This document shows, piece after piece, positions 23,380 through 31,205 of a DNA stretch of 53,131 nt. A model generated the notes under the pieces. The model saw nothing but the letters and a program-made list of their open reading frames with translations, ran no database searches and was not told the DNA's origin. Position 1 is the first letter of the stretch. Each line of letters begins with the position of its first letter. The position numbers and the translations under genes were made by a program. Source of the DNA: Actinomycetes bacterium (GTDB lineage Bacteria; Actinomycetota; Acidimicrobiia; Acidimicrobiales; RAAP-2); the NCBI GenBank assembly GCA_021844425.1, contig JAKBTL010000060.1, positions 1 through 53,131 on the forward strand, read 5' to 3'.

Positions 23380-24360
23380 GTGGAGTTCATCCCGCGGCGA
23401 CGTCTCGTCCTCGTGTCGGGTCGTTCGCACCCGGTCCTCGCGCACCAGATCGCCTCGCACCTGGGCGTGGAGCTGAGCGAGGCCAACCTCCGGGAGTTCG
23501 CCAACGGGGAGATCCACTGCCGCTACGACGCGTCGGTACGTGGCTGCGACGTCTTCATCGTGCAGACGCACTGCGGGCCGGTGAACGACTTTCTCATGGA
23601 GCAGCTGATCATGATCGACGCCGCCAAGCGCGCGTCGGCGAAGCGGATCACGGCGGTCTGCCCCTACTACGGCTACGCGCGCCAGGACCGCAAGTCGGCG
23701 GGCCGCGAGCCCATCACGGCCAAGCTCGTCGCTGACATCCTCTCTGCAGCGGGCGCGGACCGCGTCGTCAGCGTGGACCTGCACTCGGGCCAGATCCAGG
23801 GGTTCTTCGACGTGCCGTTCGATCACCTGACGGCCACGCCGGTTCTCGAAGGCTACCTCAGGGAGCACGTCGCCGACTGCACCGAGGACGTCGTCGTCGT
23901 GGCGCCCGACGCGGGGCGGGTGAAGGTGGCCGAGCGCTACAGCCAGCACCTGGGCTCGGACCTCGCGCTCGTGCACAAGACGCGGCCCCGCGGCACGGCC
24001 AACCAGGTCGAAGCGCGCCACGTGGTCGGCGACGTGACCGGGCGGCGCTGCGTGATCATCGACGACATGATCGACACCGCCGGGACGGTGTGCGCCGCGG
24101 CGGAGCTGCTCACCGACGCCGGCGCGTCGGACGTGTGGGCGATGGCGACCCACGGCGTCCTCTCCGACCCGGCCGCCGACCGCCTGAAGGCCGCTCCGAT
24201 CTCGAGGGTCGTGGTGACGGACACGCTGCCGGTGCCCGAGGACCGGGTGTTCGACAAGCTCGAGGTGCTCTCCGTCGCCAAGGTGATCGCCGACGCGATC
24301 GACGCGGTGTTCGAGGACACCTCGGTGTCGGAGATCTTCGGCGGCGAGAACCTGGCCTGA
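23380..24360 (+). CDS. prs: Ribose-phosphate pyrophosphokinase
   Basis: 326 aa, full length. FANGEIHCRYDASVRG, the flexible-loop PYYGYARQDRKS (catalytic Lys/Arg), VVSVDLHSGQIQGFFD and the PRPP loop VIIDDMIDTAGT are all present. It makes PRPP from ribose-5-phosphate and ATP for nucleotide, His and Trp synthesis. GTG 23380; TAGCGT (23367-23372), which includes the glmU stop codon, lies seven bases upstream, so a second leaderless transcript could start here. Confidence 0.96.
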   Translation: MEFIPRRRLVLVSGRSHPVLAHQIASHLGVELSEANLREFANGEIHCRYDASVRGCDVFIVQTHCGPVNDFLMEQLIMIDAAKRASAKRITAVCPYYGYARQDRKSAGREPITAKLVADILSAAGADRVVSVDLHSGQIQGFFDVPFDHLTATPVLEGYLREHVADCTEDVVVVAPDAGRVKVAERYSQHLGSDLALVHKTRPRGTANQVEARHVVGDVTGRRCVIIDDMIDTAGTVCAAAELLTDAGASDVWAMATHGVLSDPAADRLKAAPISRVVVTDTLPVPEDRVFDKLEVLSVAKVIADAIDAVFEDTSVSEIFGGENLA

Positions 24361-24476
24361 GCACCCGGGGGCCGTACGGGGCCCTCGAGACGCACTCGGC
24401 CGCCGCGGGCCGCGGAGCCCTGCGCAGCGGTGGAGCCGACGTCCGCGCGCACGCTACGCTTGACGGCCGTTGTCCA

Positions 24477-24510
24477 GCGTGAGCCCGCCTCTTTCGAGGC
24501 GGGCTCACGC
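24477..24510 (+). terminator. Perfect 15-bp hairpin between prs and rplY
   Basis: GCGTGAGCCCGCCTC (24477-24491), loop TTTC, then its exact complement to 24510. No T-tract follows, so it is either a tract-less terminator for prs or a leader structure of rplY, which starts 63 bases later. A -10-like TACGCT at 24455-24460 would place the hairpin in the rplY 5' leader. The rest of 24361-24573 holds no gene. Confidence 0.6.
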
Positions 24511-24573
24511 GATGGCGGCGACACCGGCGACGGCGCCGGTGCGATGCGCCAGGTGGCCCCCGAAGGAGACTTC

Positions 24574-25221
24574 ATGCCCGAGATCGTCCTGGAAGCCGAG
24601 GTAGGGAGGCCGCTCGGCTCGCGTGCCTCACGGCGCCTGCGCGCCGAGGGGAAGATCCCGGGCATCCTCTACGGCCACGGCGCCGAGCCGGTGTCGGTGG
24701 CGGTCGCGGGCCGAGACCTGCGCGCCGCGCTCTCGGGGGAGGCAGGGACGAACGCCCTGCTGGCGCTGCGGGCCGAAGGGAAGACGTACCTGACCGTGGC
24801 AAGAGAGCTCCAGCGCCATCCGGTGCGCGGAACGGTCACCCATGTCGACTTCCAGATCGTCGGCCGAGACGAGGTCATCGCTGCGGACGTCGCGGTCGTC
24901 CTCACCGGCGAGGCGATCGAGGTGCACCACGGCGACGGGCTGGTCGACCAGCAGCTCTTCACCCTCCCGGTGCGCGCCAAGCCGGCAGACATCCCGACCC
25001 AGGTGGAGGTGGACGTCTCGGCGCTCACGATCGGTGGGGTGATCCGCGTCAGCGATCTGGATCTCCCAAAGGGCGTCTCGGTGGACCTGGACGACGAGGT
25101 TCCGGTCGTGACGGGCGTGCCCCCCAGGGTGCAGACCGGCGCGGAGGGCGGTGCCGAGGCAGAGGCGCCGGCAGCCAGGGAGGGCGAGTCCGCTGCTTCC
25201 ACCGGGACGCACGAGGGCTAG
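24574..25221 (+). CDS. rplY: 50S ribosomal protein L25/general stress protein Ctc
   Basis: 215 aa, the long CTC form. The N-terminal 5S-rRNA-binding domain has SRASRRLRAEGKIPGILYG (17-35); the C-terminal TL5 domain follows (HVDFQIV ... FTLPVRAKPADIPTQVEVDV). The last 30 residues are an Ala/Glu/Gly tail. ATG 24574 has AAGGAG six bases upstream. It binds 5S rRNA in the large subunit. Its leader contains a 15-bp hairpin. Confidence 0.94.
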   Translation: MPEIVLEAEVGRPLGSRASRRLRAEGKIPGILYGHGAEPVSVAVAGRDLRAALSGEAGTNALLALRAEGKTYLTVARELQRHPVRGTVTHVDFQIVGRDEVIAADVAVVLTGEAIEVHHGDGLVDQQLFTLPVRAKPADIPTQVEVDVSALTIGGVIRVSDLDLPKGVSVDLDDEVPVVTGVPPRVQTGAEGGAEAEAPAAREGESAASTGTHEG

Positions 25222-25305
25222 GCGCTGCGGCCGCTCTTCGCAGGGCGCGGACCTGGCAGCGGCCGTGGTCGCGAGCTGCTGCCTCGCCGTGGCACCCCGG
25301 CAGAC

Positions 25306-25878
25306 GTGCTCGTCGTCGGCCTCTCGAACCCCGGCGCCGACTACGAAGGCACGAGGCACAATGTCGGAGCGGACGCGGTCCGCGTGCTCTCGAAACGGTG
25401 CGGCACCGGTAGCCTCCGGCCCGAGAAGGGCCAGCGGGCGGTCGTGGAGGAGGTCCGGATCGGGGACGTACGGGTCGTGCTTGCGGTGCCCACCACCTAC
25501 ATGAACGAGTCCGGTGCCGCGGTGCGGCCGCTCATGCGTCGCTTCGGCATCGACGACCCGACCAGTCTCGTCGTGCTCCACGACGAGCTCGACCTCCCTC
25601 CGGGTCGGATCCGCGTCAAGCTCGGGGGCGGGCTCGCAGGCCATAAGGGCTTGCAGTCGATCCGGGACCATCTTCACACTGCGGACTTCGTGCGGGTGCG
25701 GATCGGGATCGGGAAGCCCCCTGGCAGGCAGAGCGGAGCCGACTACGTGCTCCGGCGAGCGGGGAAGGCCGAGCGCGAGCTGCTCGACGGTTCGATCGAG
25801 GCGGCCGCCGACGCCGTCGAGATCGTGGTGACCGATGGCGTCGACGCTGCGATGAACCGGTGCAACGGTGACCTCTGA
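25306..25878 (+). CDS. pth: Peptidyl-tRNA hydrolase, with Lys at the usual Asn114 position
   Basis: 190 aa from GTG 25306. Catalytic residues compared with E. coli: Asn8 (SNPG), His18 (TRHNVG), Asn67 (TYMNESG) and Asp93 (LHDELDLP) are present. The GHNG motif reads AGHKGLQ, so the position equal to E. coli Asn114 is Lys114. It recycles peptidyl-tRNA by ester hydrolysis. It ends inside the mfd start (11-base overlap). The 84 bases to rplY contain nothing recognisable. Confidence 0.94.
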   Translation: MLVVGLSNPGADYEGTRHNVGADAVRVLSKRCGTGSLRPEKGQRAVVEEVRIGDVRVVLAVPTTYMNESGAAVRPLMRRFGIDDPTSLVVLHDELDLPPGRIRVKLGGGLAGHKGLQSIRDHLHTADFVRVRIGIGKPPGRQSGADYVLRRAGKAERELLDGSIEAAADAVEIVVTDGVDAAMNRCNGDL

Positions 25879-28800
25879 GCAGGCATCGCCTTCAACTCGT
25901 GTCGAGGCGCCGCTCGCGGCGCTGGCGGGTGCGCTGCGCAAGGAGCCTTCCATCACGCAGGTGATCGGCGTGCCCGACGCGACCGTCGCGGTCGCGGGGC
26001 CCGCGCAGGCGTTCACGGTCGCCGGCCTCACCCGCCTGTCGCAGCGGCGCCCGACGCTGGTCGTGACCGCGACGGAGGCCGAAGCAGAGCGGTTCGCCGC
26101 CGATCTCGCGTGCTTCGTGGAGGCCGGCGATCGGCGCGGCCTCGAGATCGCGGGCGCGCTCGTCGAGCCTGTCGCCCGGATGCCGGCCTGGGAGACGCTC
26201 CCCTTCGAACGCGTGAGCCCCGACGTCGCCACGATGGGCCAACGCCTTGCCGTGCTGTGGCGCCTCGCAGGAAAGGCCGTCGAGCTGGCGACCGAGCCCG
26301 GCGGCCCGACGATCGTGGTGGCCTCCGTGCGCGCGCTCCTGCAGCGGCTCGCACCCTGGCGCGAGATCGCCGCCCCGATCGTGGTGCACCGAGGGGCCCG
26401 CTTCGACGTGCGCGAGGCGACGTCGTGGCTCGCGGCTGGGGGGTACCGGCGCGAGCCGCAGGTGGAGCACCGGGGGGAGTTCGCGGTGCGCGGCGGCATC
26501 GTCGACGTCTTCCCGTCGACGTCCGACACCCCGGTCCGCATCGACCTGTTCGGCGACGAGGTCGACCGCTTGACCGCGTTCGACGTGGCCGACCAGAGGT
26601 CGACCGGCGCACTGGACGCCGCGGTCCTCTACGGCTGCCGGGAGCTGGTGCTGACCGACGCGGTCCGCGCTCGGGCGGCCGAGCTCGCCGAGGAAGCGCC
26701 CTGGGGCCGCAGGAACTGGGAGCGCCTCGCCGGCGGCGAGGCCTTCGACGGCATGGAGTCGTGGCTGCCGTGGCTCCAGCCTGAAGAGGAGCTGCTCACC
26801 GACCTTCTGGGCGAGCACGCGCAGGTCGTCGTGGTCGAGCCGCGACGTGTGCGCGACCGGGCGCTCGAGGTCGTCTCCGAGGAGGCCGCGCTCGCGGACA
26901 CCCTGGCGGCGACCTGGGGGGCGGTGCCCCGCCCCGACGGCCGCTCAAGCGAGGAGCGTCCCGGCGCCGGGCCGGCGGATGCCGCCGCGTCTGACGAGGA
27001 GGGCGCAGGGTCGGCCTTCCCTCGCCTCCACCTGCCCTTCGACCGGCTGCTCGCCCGCACGAAGGCGGCGACGCTCGCGCTGGTCCCCGTGGCCGACAGC
27101 CCCGACCAGGCGTCGGTCACGGTCCGCGGCTTCGCGCACGTCGCCGGGGACGCAAGCCGTCTCGCCCACCAGGTGCGCGCCCTCGTGGAGGACGGGTTCT
27201 CGGTCACGTTGTGCTCGAGCACGGACCTCGGGCGGTCCCGGCTCTCGGGGGTGCTGGCGGACGAGGGCGTCGTCGCGCCGGCCGTCGAGCGCGCCGAGCC
27301 GGGCGTCGGCGCACGTGTGGTCACGGCGCCGCTGTCCGCGGGGTTCTCGCTTCCCCGAGCGCACGTCGCCGTGCTCTCGGAGACCGACGTCACCGGACGG
27401 AGAGCGGCACACCGGCGCGCCCGGCCGCGTGCGCGGCCGACCGACGGCTTCTTCGACGACCTGGGCCCAGGCGGCTACGTCGTCCACCGCCAGCACGGTG
27501 TCGCCCGGTACGCGGGAATGACCACTCGCACGGTCGCCGGCACGACGCGCGACTACCTCGTGCTCGAGTTCCGCGGGAGCGACCGGCTCTACCTCCCGGT
27601 GGACCAGATCGAGGCGGTGACCCCCTACAGCGGCGGCGAGTCGCCGACGTTGTCGAAGATGGGGGGCGCGGACTGGCAGCGTGCCCGTTCCAGAGCGCGA
27701 GCTGCCGCCGGGGAGGCGGCCCAGGAGCTCGTCGCGCTGTACCGGCGGCGCCTCCAGGTGCAAGGTCACGCCTTCGCACCGGACTCGCCTTGGCAGCGCG
27801 AGCTCGAGTCCTCGTTCCCCTACGCCGAGACCGCGGACCAGCTGCGGGCGATCGCCGAGGTGAAGGCCGACATGGAGCTGCCGAGGCCGATGGACCGCCT
27901 CGTGTGCGGTGACGTCGGGTTCGGGAAGACCGAGGTCGCGGTGCGCGCGGTCTTCAAGGCGATCCAAGACGGCAAGCAGGCTGCGGTGCTGGTGCCCACG
28001 ACGCTGCTCGCGAGCCAGCACCACCAGACGTTCTCCGACCGCTACGCGGGCTTTCCGGTGAGAGTCGAGCTCCTGAGCCGGTTCCTGTCGCCCGCGCAGG
28101 CCAAGAAGGTGGTGGACGGCATCGCAGACGGCTCGGTCGACGTCGTGGTCGGCACCCACCGGCTCCTCGCCCAAGACGTGCGCTTCAAGAACCTCGGGCT
28201 CTTGGTCGTCGACGAGGAGCAGCGCTTCGGAGTGACGCACAAGGAGGCGGTGAAGCGCATCGCCGAGGGTGTCGACGTGCTCACCCTCACCGCGAGCCCG
28301 ATCCCGAGGACGCTCGAGATGGCGCTCACCGGGATCCGGGACCTCTCCCTCGTCAACACGCCGCCCGCCGACCGACGCCCGATCCTCACCTACGTGGGCG
28401 AGTACGACGACGCCGCCGTCTCCGAGGCGATCCGTCGGGAGCTCTTGCGCGAGGGCCAGGTCTTCTTCGTCCATAACCGCGTGTCGGACATCGACGCCGT
28501 GGCGTCCAGGCTGCGTGCGCTCGTGCCCGAGGCCCGGATCGCGGTCGCGCACGGCCAGATGGACGAGGGCAGCCTCGAGCAGGTGGTGCTCGACTTCTGG
28601 GCTCGCAAGTTCGACGTGCTGGTCTGCACGACCATCATCGAGTCGGGGATCGACATGCCGTCGGTGAACACGCTCGTGGTCGACCGCGCCGACATGCTCG
28701 GCCTCGGCCAGCTCCACCAGATCCGCGGGCGCGTGGGACGGAGCAACCAGCGCGCGTACGCCTACCTGTTCCACCCCGCGGATCGCATCCTGACCGAGCA

Positions 28801-29497
28801 GGCCTACGAGCGACTGCGCACGGTGGGCGAGCACACCGAGCTCGGCGCTGGGTTCAAGATCGCGATGCGCGACCTCGAGATCCGCGGCGCCGGGAACCTG
28901 CTCGGGTCCACACAGTCGGGCCACATCGCGGCGGTCGGCTACGACCTGTACGTCCAGATGGTGGCTGAGGCGGTCGCCGAGGCGCGCGGGGAGCCGCGCC
29001 CTGCGCCCCCCTCGGTCTCGCTCGACGTGCCCGGCGACGCGAACTTGCCGGTCGACTACGTGCCGCTCGAGGACGCGCGCCTCGAGGCCTACCGGCGGCT
29101 CGCCGCGGCCACGACGCCCGGCGACGTCGACGACATCGCCGAGGAGTGGGCCGACCGCTACGGGCCTCCGCCGCCCGCTGCGGCCGGTTTGCTCGCCCTC
29201 GCGCGTCTTCGAGCAGAGTGCCTGCGCATCGGGATCCAGGAGGTCGCCGTGGTCCAGGCCCGCCTAGGCGGCGCGCGCCACCCACTCGCCAAGCTCTCGC
29301 CCGTGAGCCTCCCGGCGAGCGCCCAGGTTCGCCTGCGGCGCCTGGTCCCGGGGGCCGACTTCCGAGAGCAGCTCCACCAGCTGGTCGTCCCGCTCACCGG
29401 GGACGCGCACCCGGCCGAGGCGCTCAGGTCCCTCCTCGCCGACCTGCTGCCGAGCGCCGACGCCGTGGCACCAGCCGGTAGCATGCGCCTCGCATGA
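25868..29497 (+). CDS. mfd: Transcription-repair coupling factor
   Basis: 1209 aa. An N-terminal UvrB-like module (residues 1-340, with VRGGIVDVFPS), a variable linker, the RNA-polymerase-interacting Tudor-like domain from about 525 (GGYVVHRQHGVARYAG), and the RecG-like translocase: Walker A GDVGFGKTEVA near 680, DEEQRFG near 782, TASPIPRTLEMA and IRGRVGRSNQRAYAY. The C-terminal TRCF domain starts near 1040. Mfd removes stalled RNA polymerase and recruits UvrA. GTG start overlaps pth. The acidic, Ala-rich insert near residues 350-380 is lineage-specific. Confidence 0.96.
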   Translation: MTSEQASPSTRVEAPLAALAGALRKEPSITQVIGVPDATVAVAGPAQAFTVAGLTRLSQRRPTLVVTATEAEAERFAADLACFVEAGDRRGLEIAGALVEPVARMPAWETLPFERVSPDVATMGQRLAVLWRLAGKAVELATEPGGPTIVVASVRALLQRLAPWREIAAPIVVHRGARFDVREATSWLAAGGYRREPQVEHRGEFAVRGGIVDVFPSTSDTPVRIDLFGDEVDRLTAFDVADQRSTGALDAAVLYGCRELVLTDAVRARAAELAEEAPWGRRNWERLAGGEAFDGMESWLPWLQPEEELLTDLLGEHAQVVVVEPRRVRDRALEVVSEEAALADTLAATWGAVPRPDGRSSEERPGAGPADAAASDEEGAGSAFPRLHLPFDRLLARTKAATLALVPVADSPDQASVTVRGFAHVAGDASRLAHQVRALVEDGFSVTLCSSTDLGRSRLSGVLADEGVVAPAVERAEPGVGARVVTAPLSAGFSLPRAHVAVLSETDVTGRRAAHRRARPRARPTDGFFDDLGPGGYVVHRQHGVARYAGMTTRTVAGTTRDYLVLEFRGSDRLYLPVDQIEAVTPYSGGESPTLSKMGGADWQRARSRARAAAGEAAQELVALYRRRLQVQGHAFAPDSPWQRELESSFPYAETADQLRAIAEVKADMELPRPMDRLVCGDVGFGKTEVAVRAVFKAIQDGKQAAVLVPTTLLASQHHQTFSDRYAGFPVRVELLSRFLSPAQAKKVVDGIADGSVDVVVGTHRLLAQDVRFKNLGLLVVDEEQRFGVTHKEAVKRIAEGVDVLTLTASPIPRTLEMALTGIRDLSLVNTPPADRRPILTYVGEYDDAAVSEAIRRELLREGQVFFVHNRVSDIDAVASRLRALVPEARIAVAHGQMDEGSLEQVVLDFWARKFDVLVCTTIIESGIDMPSVNTLVVDRADMLGLGQLHQIRGRVGRSNQRAYAYLFHPADRILTEQAYERLRTVGEHTELGAGFKIAMRDLEIRGAGNLLGSTQSGHIAAVGYDLYVQMVAEAVAEARGEPRPAPPSVSLDVPGDANLPVDYVPLEDARLEAYRRLAAATTPGDVDDIAEEWADRYGPPPPAAAGLLALARLRAECLRIGIQEVAVVQARLGGARHPLAKLSPVSLPASAQVRLRRLVPGADFREQLHQLVVPLTGDAHPAEALRSLLADLLPSADAVAPAGSMRLA

Positions 29498-29639
29498 GGA
29501 ACGCCAGCTCTCGCCGGGCAGGTCCGTCCTGCCCTCGTTCTTCCAGGCGGAGGTCGAGGGTGCAGCACGCGCCGGCGACGGCACGGCCGAGCTGCTGAGT
29601 CGGGCGTTCGGGGAACGCGCGCGTCGAGGTCCAGCTCCT

Positions 29640-31205
29640 TTGGCACGACCGCGCATCACCGTGCTCGGCCTCGGCCCTGCAGGCGCGGACATGCTCCCAC
29701 CCGCGACCCGTGAGCGCGTCTTGTCGGCGACGACGGCGTTCCTGCGCACGGCGCGGCACCCCGCGGCGTCGGCGCTCCTCGACGCCGGCGGCGCATCGGC
29801 CCACATCGCCACCTTCGACCACCACTACGACGAAGCCGGGACCTTCGACGAGGTCTACGAGCGCATCGTCGCGGATCTCGTGACGGCGGCCCAGGTCGTC
29901 TCCGCCGGCGCGGACGAGGTCGTCTACGCGGTGCCGGGGTCGCCCCTCGTCGCCGAGCGCACGGTCGAGCTTCTCCGCGAGGACCCGAGGGTAGACGTGA
30001 CGGTCGTGCCCGCCATGTCGTTCCTCGACCTCGTGTGGGCGCGTCTCGGCGTCGACCCCGTCGCCGCTGGAGTGCGGCTCGTGGACGGGACGCGCTTCGT
30101 CGTCGAGGCCGCCGGGGAGCGCGGCCCTCTGCTCGTCGCGCAGTGCTGGTCGGCGCGGGTGCTCTCCGAGGTGAAGCTCGCCGTCGGCGAGGACGACCCC
30201 CCGCCGGAGGTCGCCGTGACCGTGTTGCACCACCTGGGTCTCCGTGACGAGGCGGTCGCCATCGTCCCCTGGCACGAGCTCGACCGCGCGGTGGTGCCGG
30301 ACCACCTCACGACGCTGTGGTTGCCTCGCCTGGCCGCGCCGGTTGCGAGCGAGCTCGCGGCGCTCGACGAGCTCACGCGCCGGCTCCGGCGCGACTGTCC
30401 CTGGGATCGCCAGCAGACCCACGCGTCGCTCGAGCCCCACCTCCTCGAGGAAACCTACGAGGTCCTCGAGGCGATCGACGCGCTCGGCCGAGCCGAGAAC
30501 CGAGGGGAGCCCGGTCGAGAGCCGGGTCGAGAGCCGGGTCGAGAGCCGGGCACCGCCGCTGCGGCGGAGGTCGAGGACGCTGCGGCGGAGGCTGAGGACG
30601 CTGCGGCGGAGGTCGAACGGCGGGCGGCGCTGCACCTCGAAGAGGAGCTCGGAGACCTGCTCTTCCAGGTGTTCCTGCACTCACGGCTCGCCGCGGAGGA
30701 GGGGAGGTTCACCATCGCGGACGTCGCGAGAAGCCTCCGCGACAAGCTCGTCTCGCGCCACCCCCACGTCTTCGGTGACGTCGAGGCGCGCGACGCTGCG
30801 ACGGTCGTCTTGAACTGGGAAGACCTGAAGAAGCAGGAGAAGGGCCGGGCCAGCGTCACCGACGGCATCCCGGCTGCGCTGCCGGCGCTCGCGCTCGCCG
30901 CGAAGCTGCAGCGCAAGGCTGCTGCGGTACCCGGGGCCGCTCCTCAGGGCGCAGGGGCGCTGCACGCACGGGCGCGCAGGCTCTTGGAGGATGTGATCGC
31001 GTCGTCCGAGGGGCCTGTCGTTCCCGGCGTCCCCGGTGGTCCGCGGGTGGCCGAGGAGGCTGGGGACCTCCTGTGGGCCGTCGCGGACGTCGTGCGCCGG
31101 CTCGGGGTAGAGCCCGAAGACGCGCTGCGTGCTACTGCGGGCCGTCGGCGCGACGCGATCCGCGCTGCTGAACACGGCGGCGCCGCCCAGAGCGACACAG
31201 CATGA
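29640..31205 (+). CDS. mazG: MazG-family protein: SAM-methylase-like domain fused to nucleoside triphosphate pyrophosphohydrolase, with repeat insertion
   Basis: 521 aa from TTG 29640. Residues 4-215 are a tetrapyrrole-methylase-like domain (ITVLGLGPAGADML, YAVPGSPLVAERT), as in B. subtilis YabN. Residues 240-420 are MazG: CPWDRQQTHASLEPHLLEE, then EELGDLLFQVFLHS and VSRHPHVFGD; a second half-domain EEAGDLLWAVADVV lies near 475. The enzyme removes aberrant NTPs. Between the first metal-binding helix (ETYEVLEAIDA) and EELGDLL there is normally about ten residues; here about 45 are inserted, built of 12-bp and 21-bp DNA repeats (about residues 288-327). In-frame coding-like sequence continues upstream of the TTG to near mfd without ATG, GTG or TTG. 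Confidence 0.88.
   Translation: MARPRITVLGLGPAGADMLPPATRERVLSATTAFLRTARHPAASALLDAGGASAHIATFDHHYDEAGTFDEVYERIVADLVTAAQVVSAGADEVVYAVPGSPLVAERTVELLREDPRVDVTVVPAMSFLDLVWARLGVDPVAAGVRLVDGTRFVVEAAGERGPLLVAQCWSARVLSEVKLAVGEDDPPPEVAVTVLHHLGLRDEAVAIVPWHELDRAVVPDHLTTLWLPRLAAPVASELAALDELTRRLRRDCPWDRQQTHASLEPHLLEETYEVLEAIDALGRAENRGEPGREPGREPGREPGTAAAAEVEDAAAEAEDAAAEVERRAALHLEEELGDLLFQVFLHSRLAAEEGRFTIADVARSLRDKLVSRHPHVFGDVEARDAATVVLNWEDLKKQEKGRASVTDGIPAALPALALAAKLQRKAAAVPGAAPQGAGALHARARRLLEDVIASSEGPVVPGVPGGPRVAEEAGDLLWAVADVVRRLGVEPEDALRATAGRRRDAIRAAEHGGAAQSDTA
30512..30550. repeat. In-frame 12-bp tandem repeat in mazG
   Basis: Three copies of GGTCGAGAGCCG, encoding Gly-Arg-Glu-Pro, inside the MazG catalytic region. 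Confidence 0.9.
30558..30620. repeat. In-frame 21-bp tandem repeat in mazG
   Basis: Three 21-bp units at 30558, 30579 and 30600, encoding AAAEVED, AAAEAED and AAAEVE-R. It immediately follows the 12-bp array. Confidence 0.9.

Noticed and set aside
29494-29598. 34-codon ORF overlapping the mfd stop
   Set aside because: The ATGA overlap is tempting, but the peptide is Arg/Ser-rich with poor third-position bias, and the mazG frame reads better through the same DNA.
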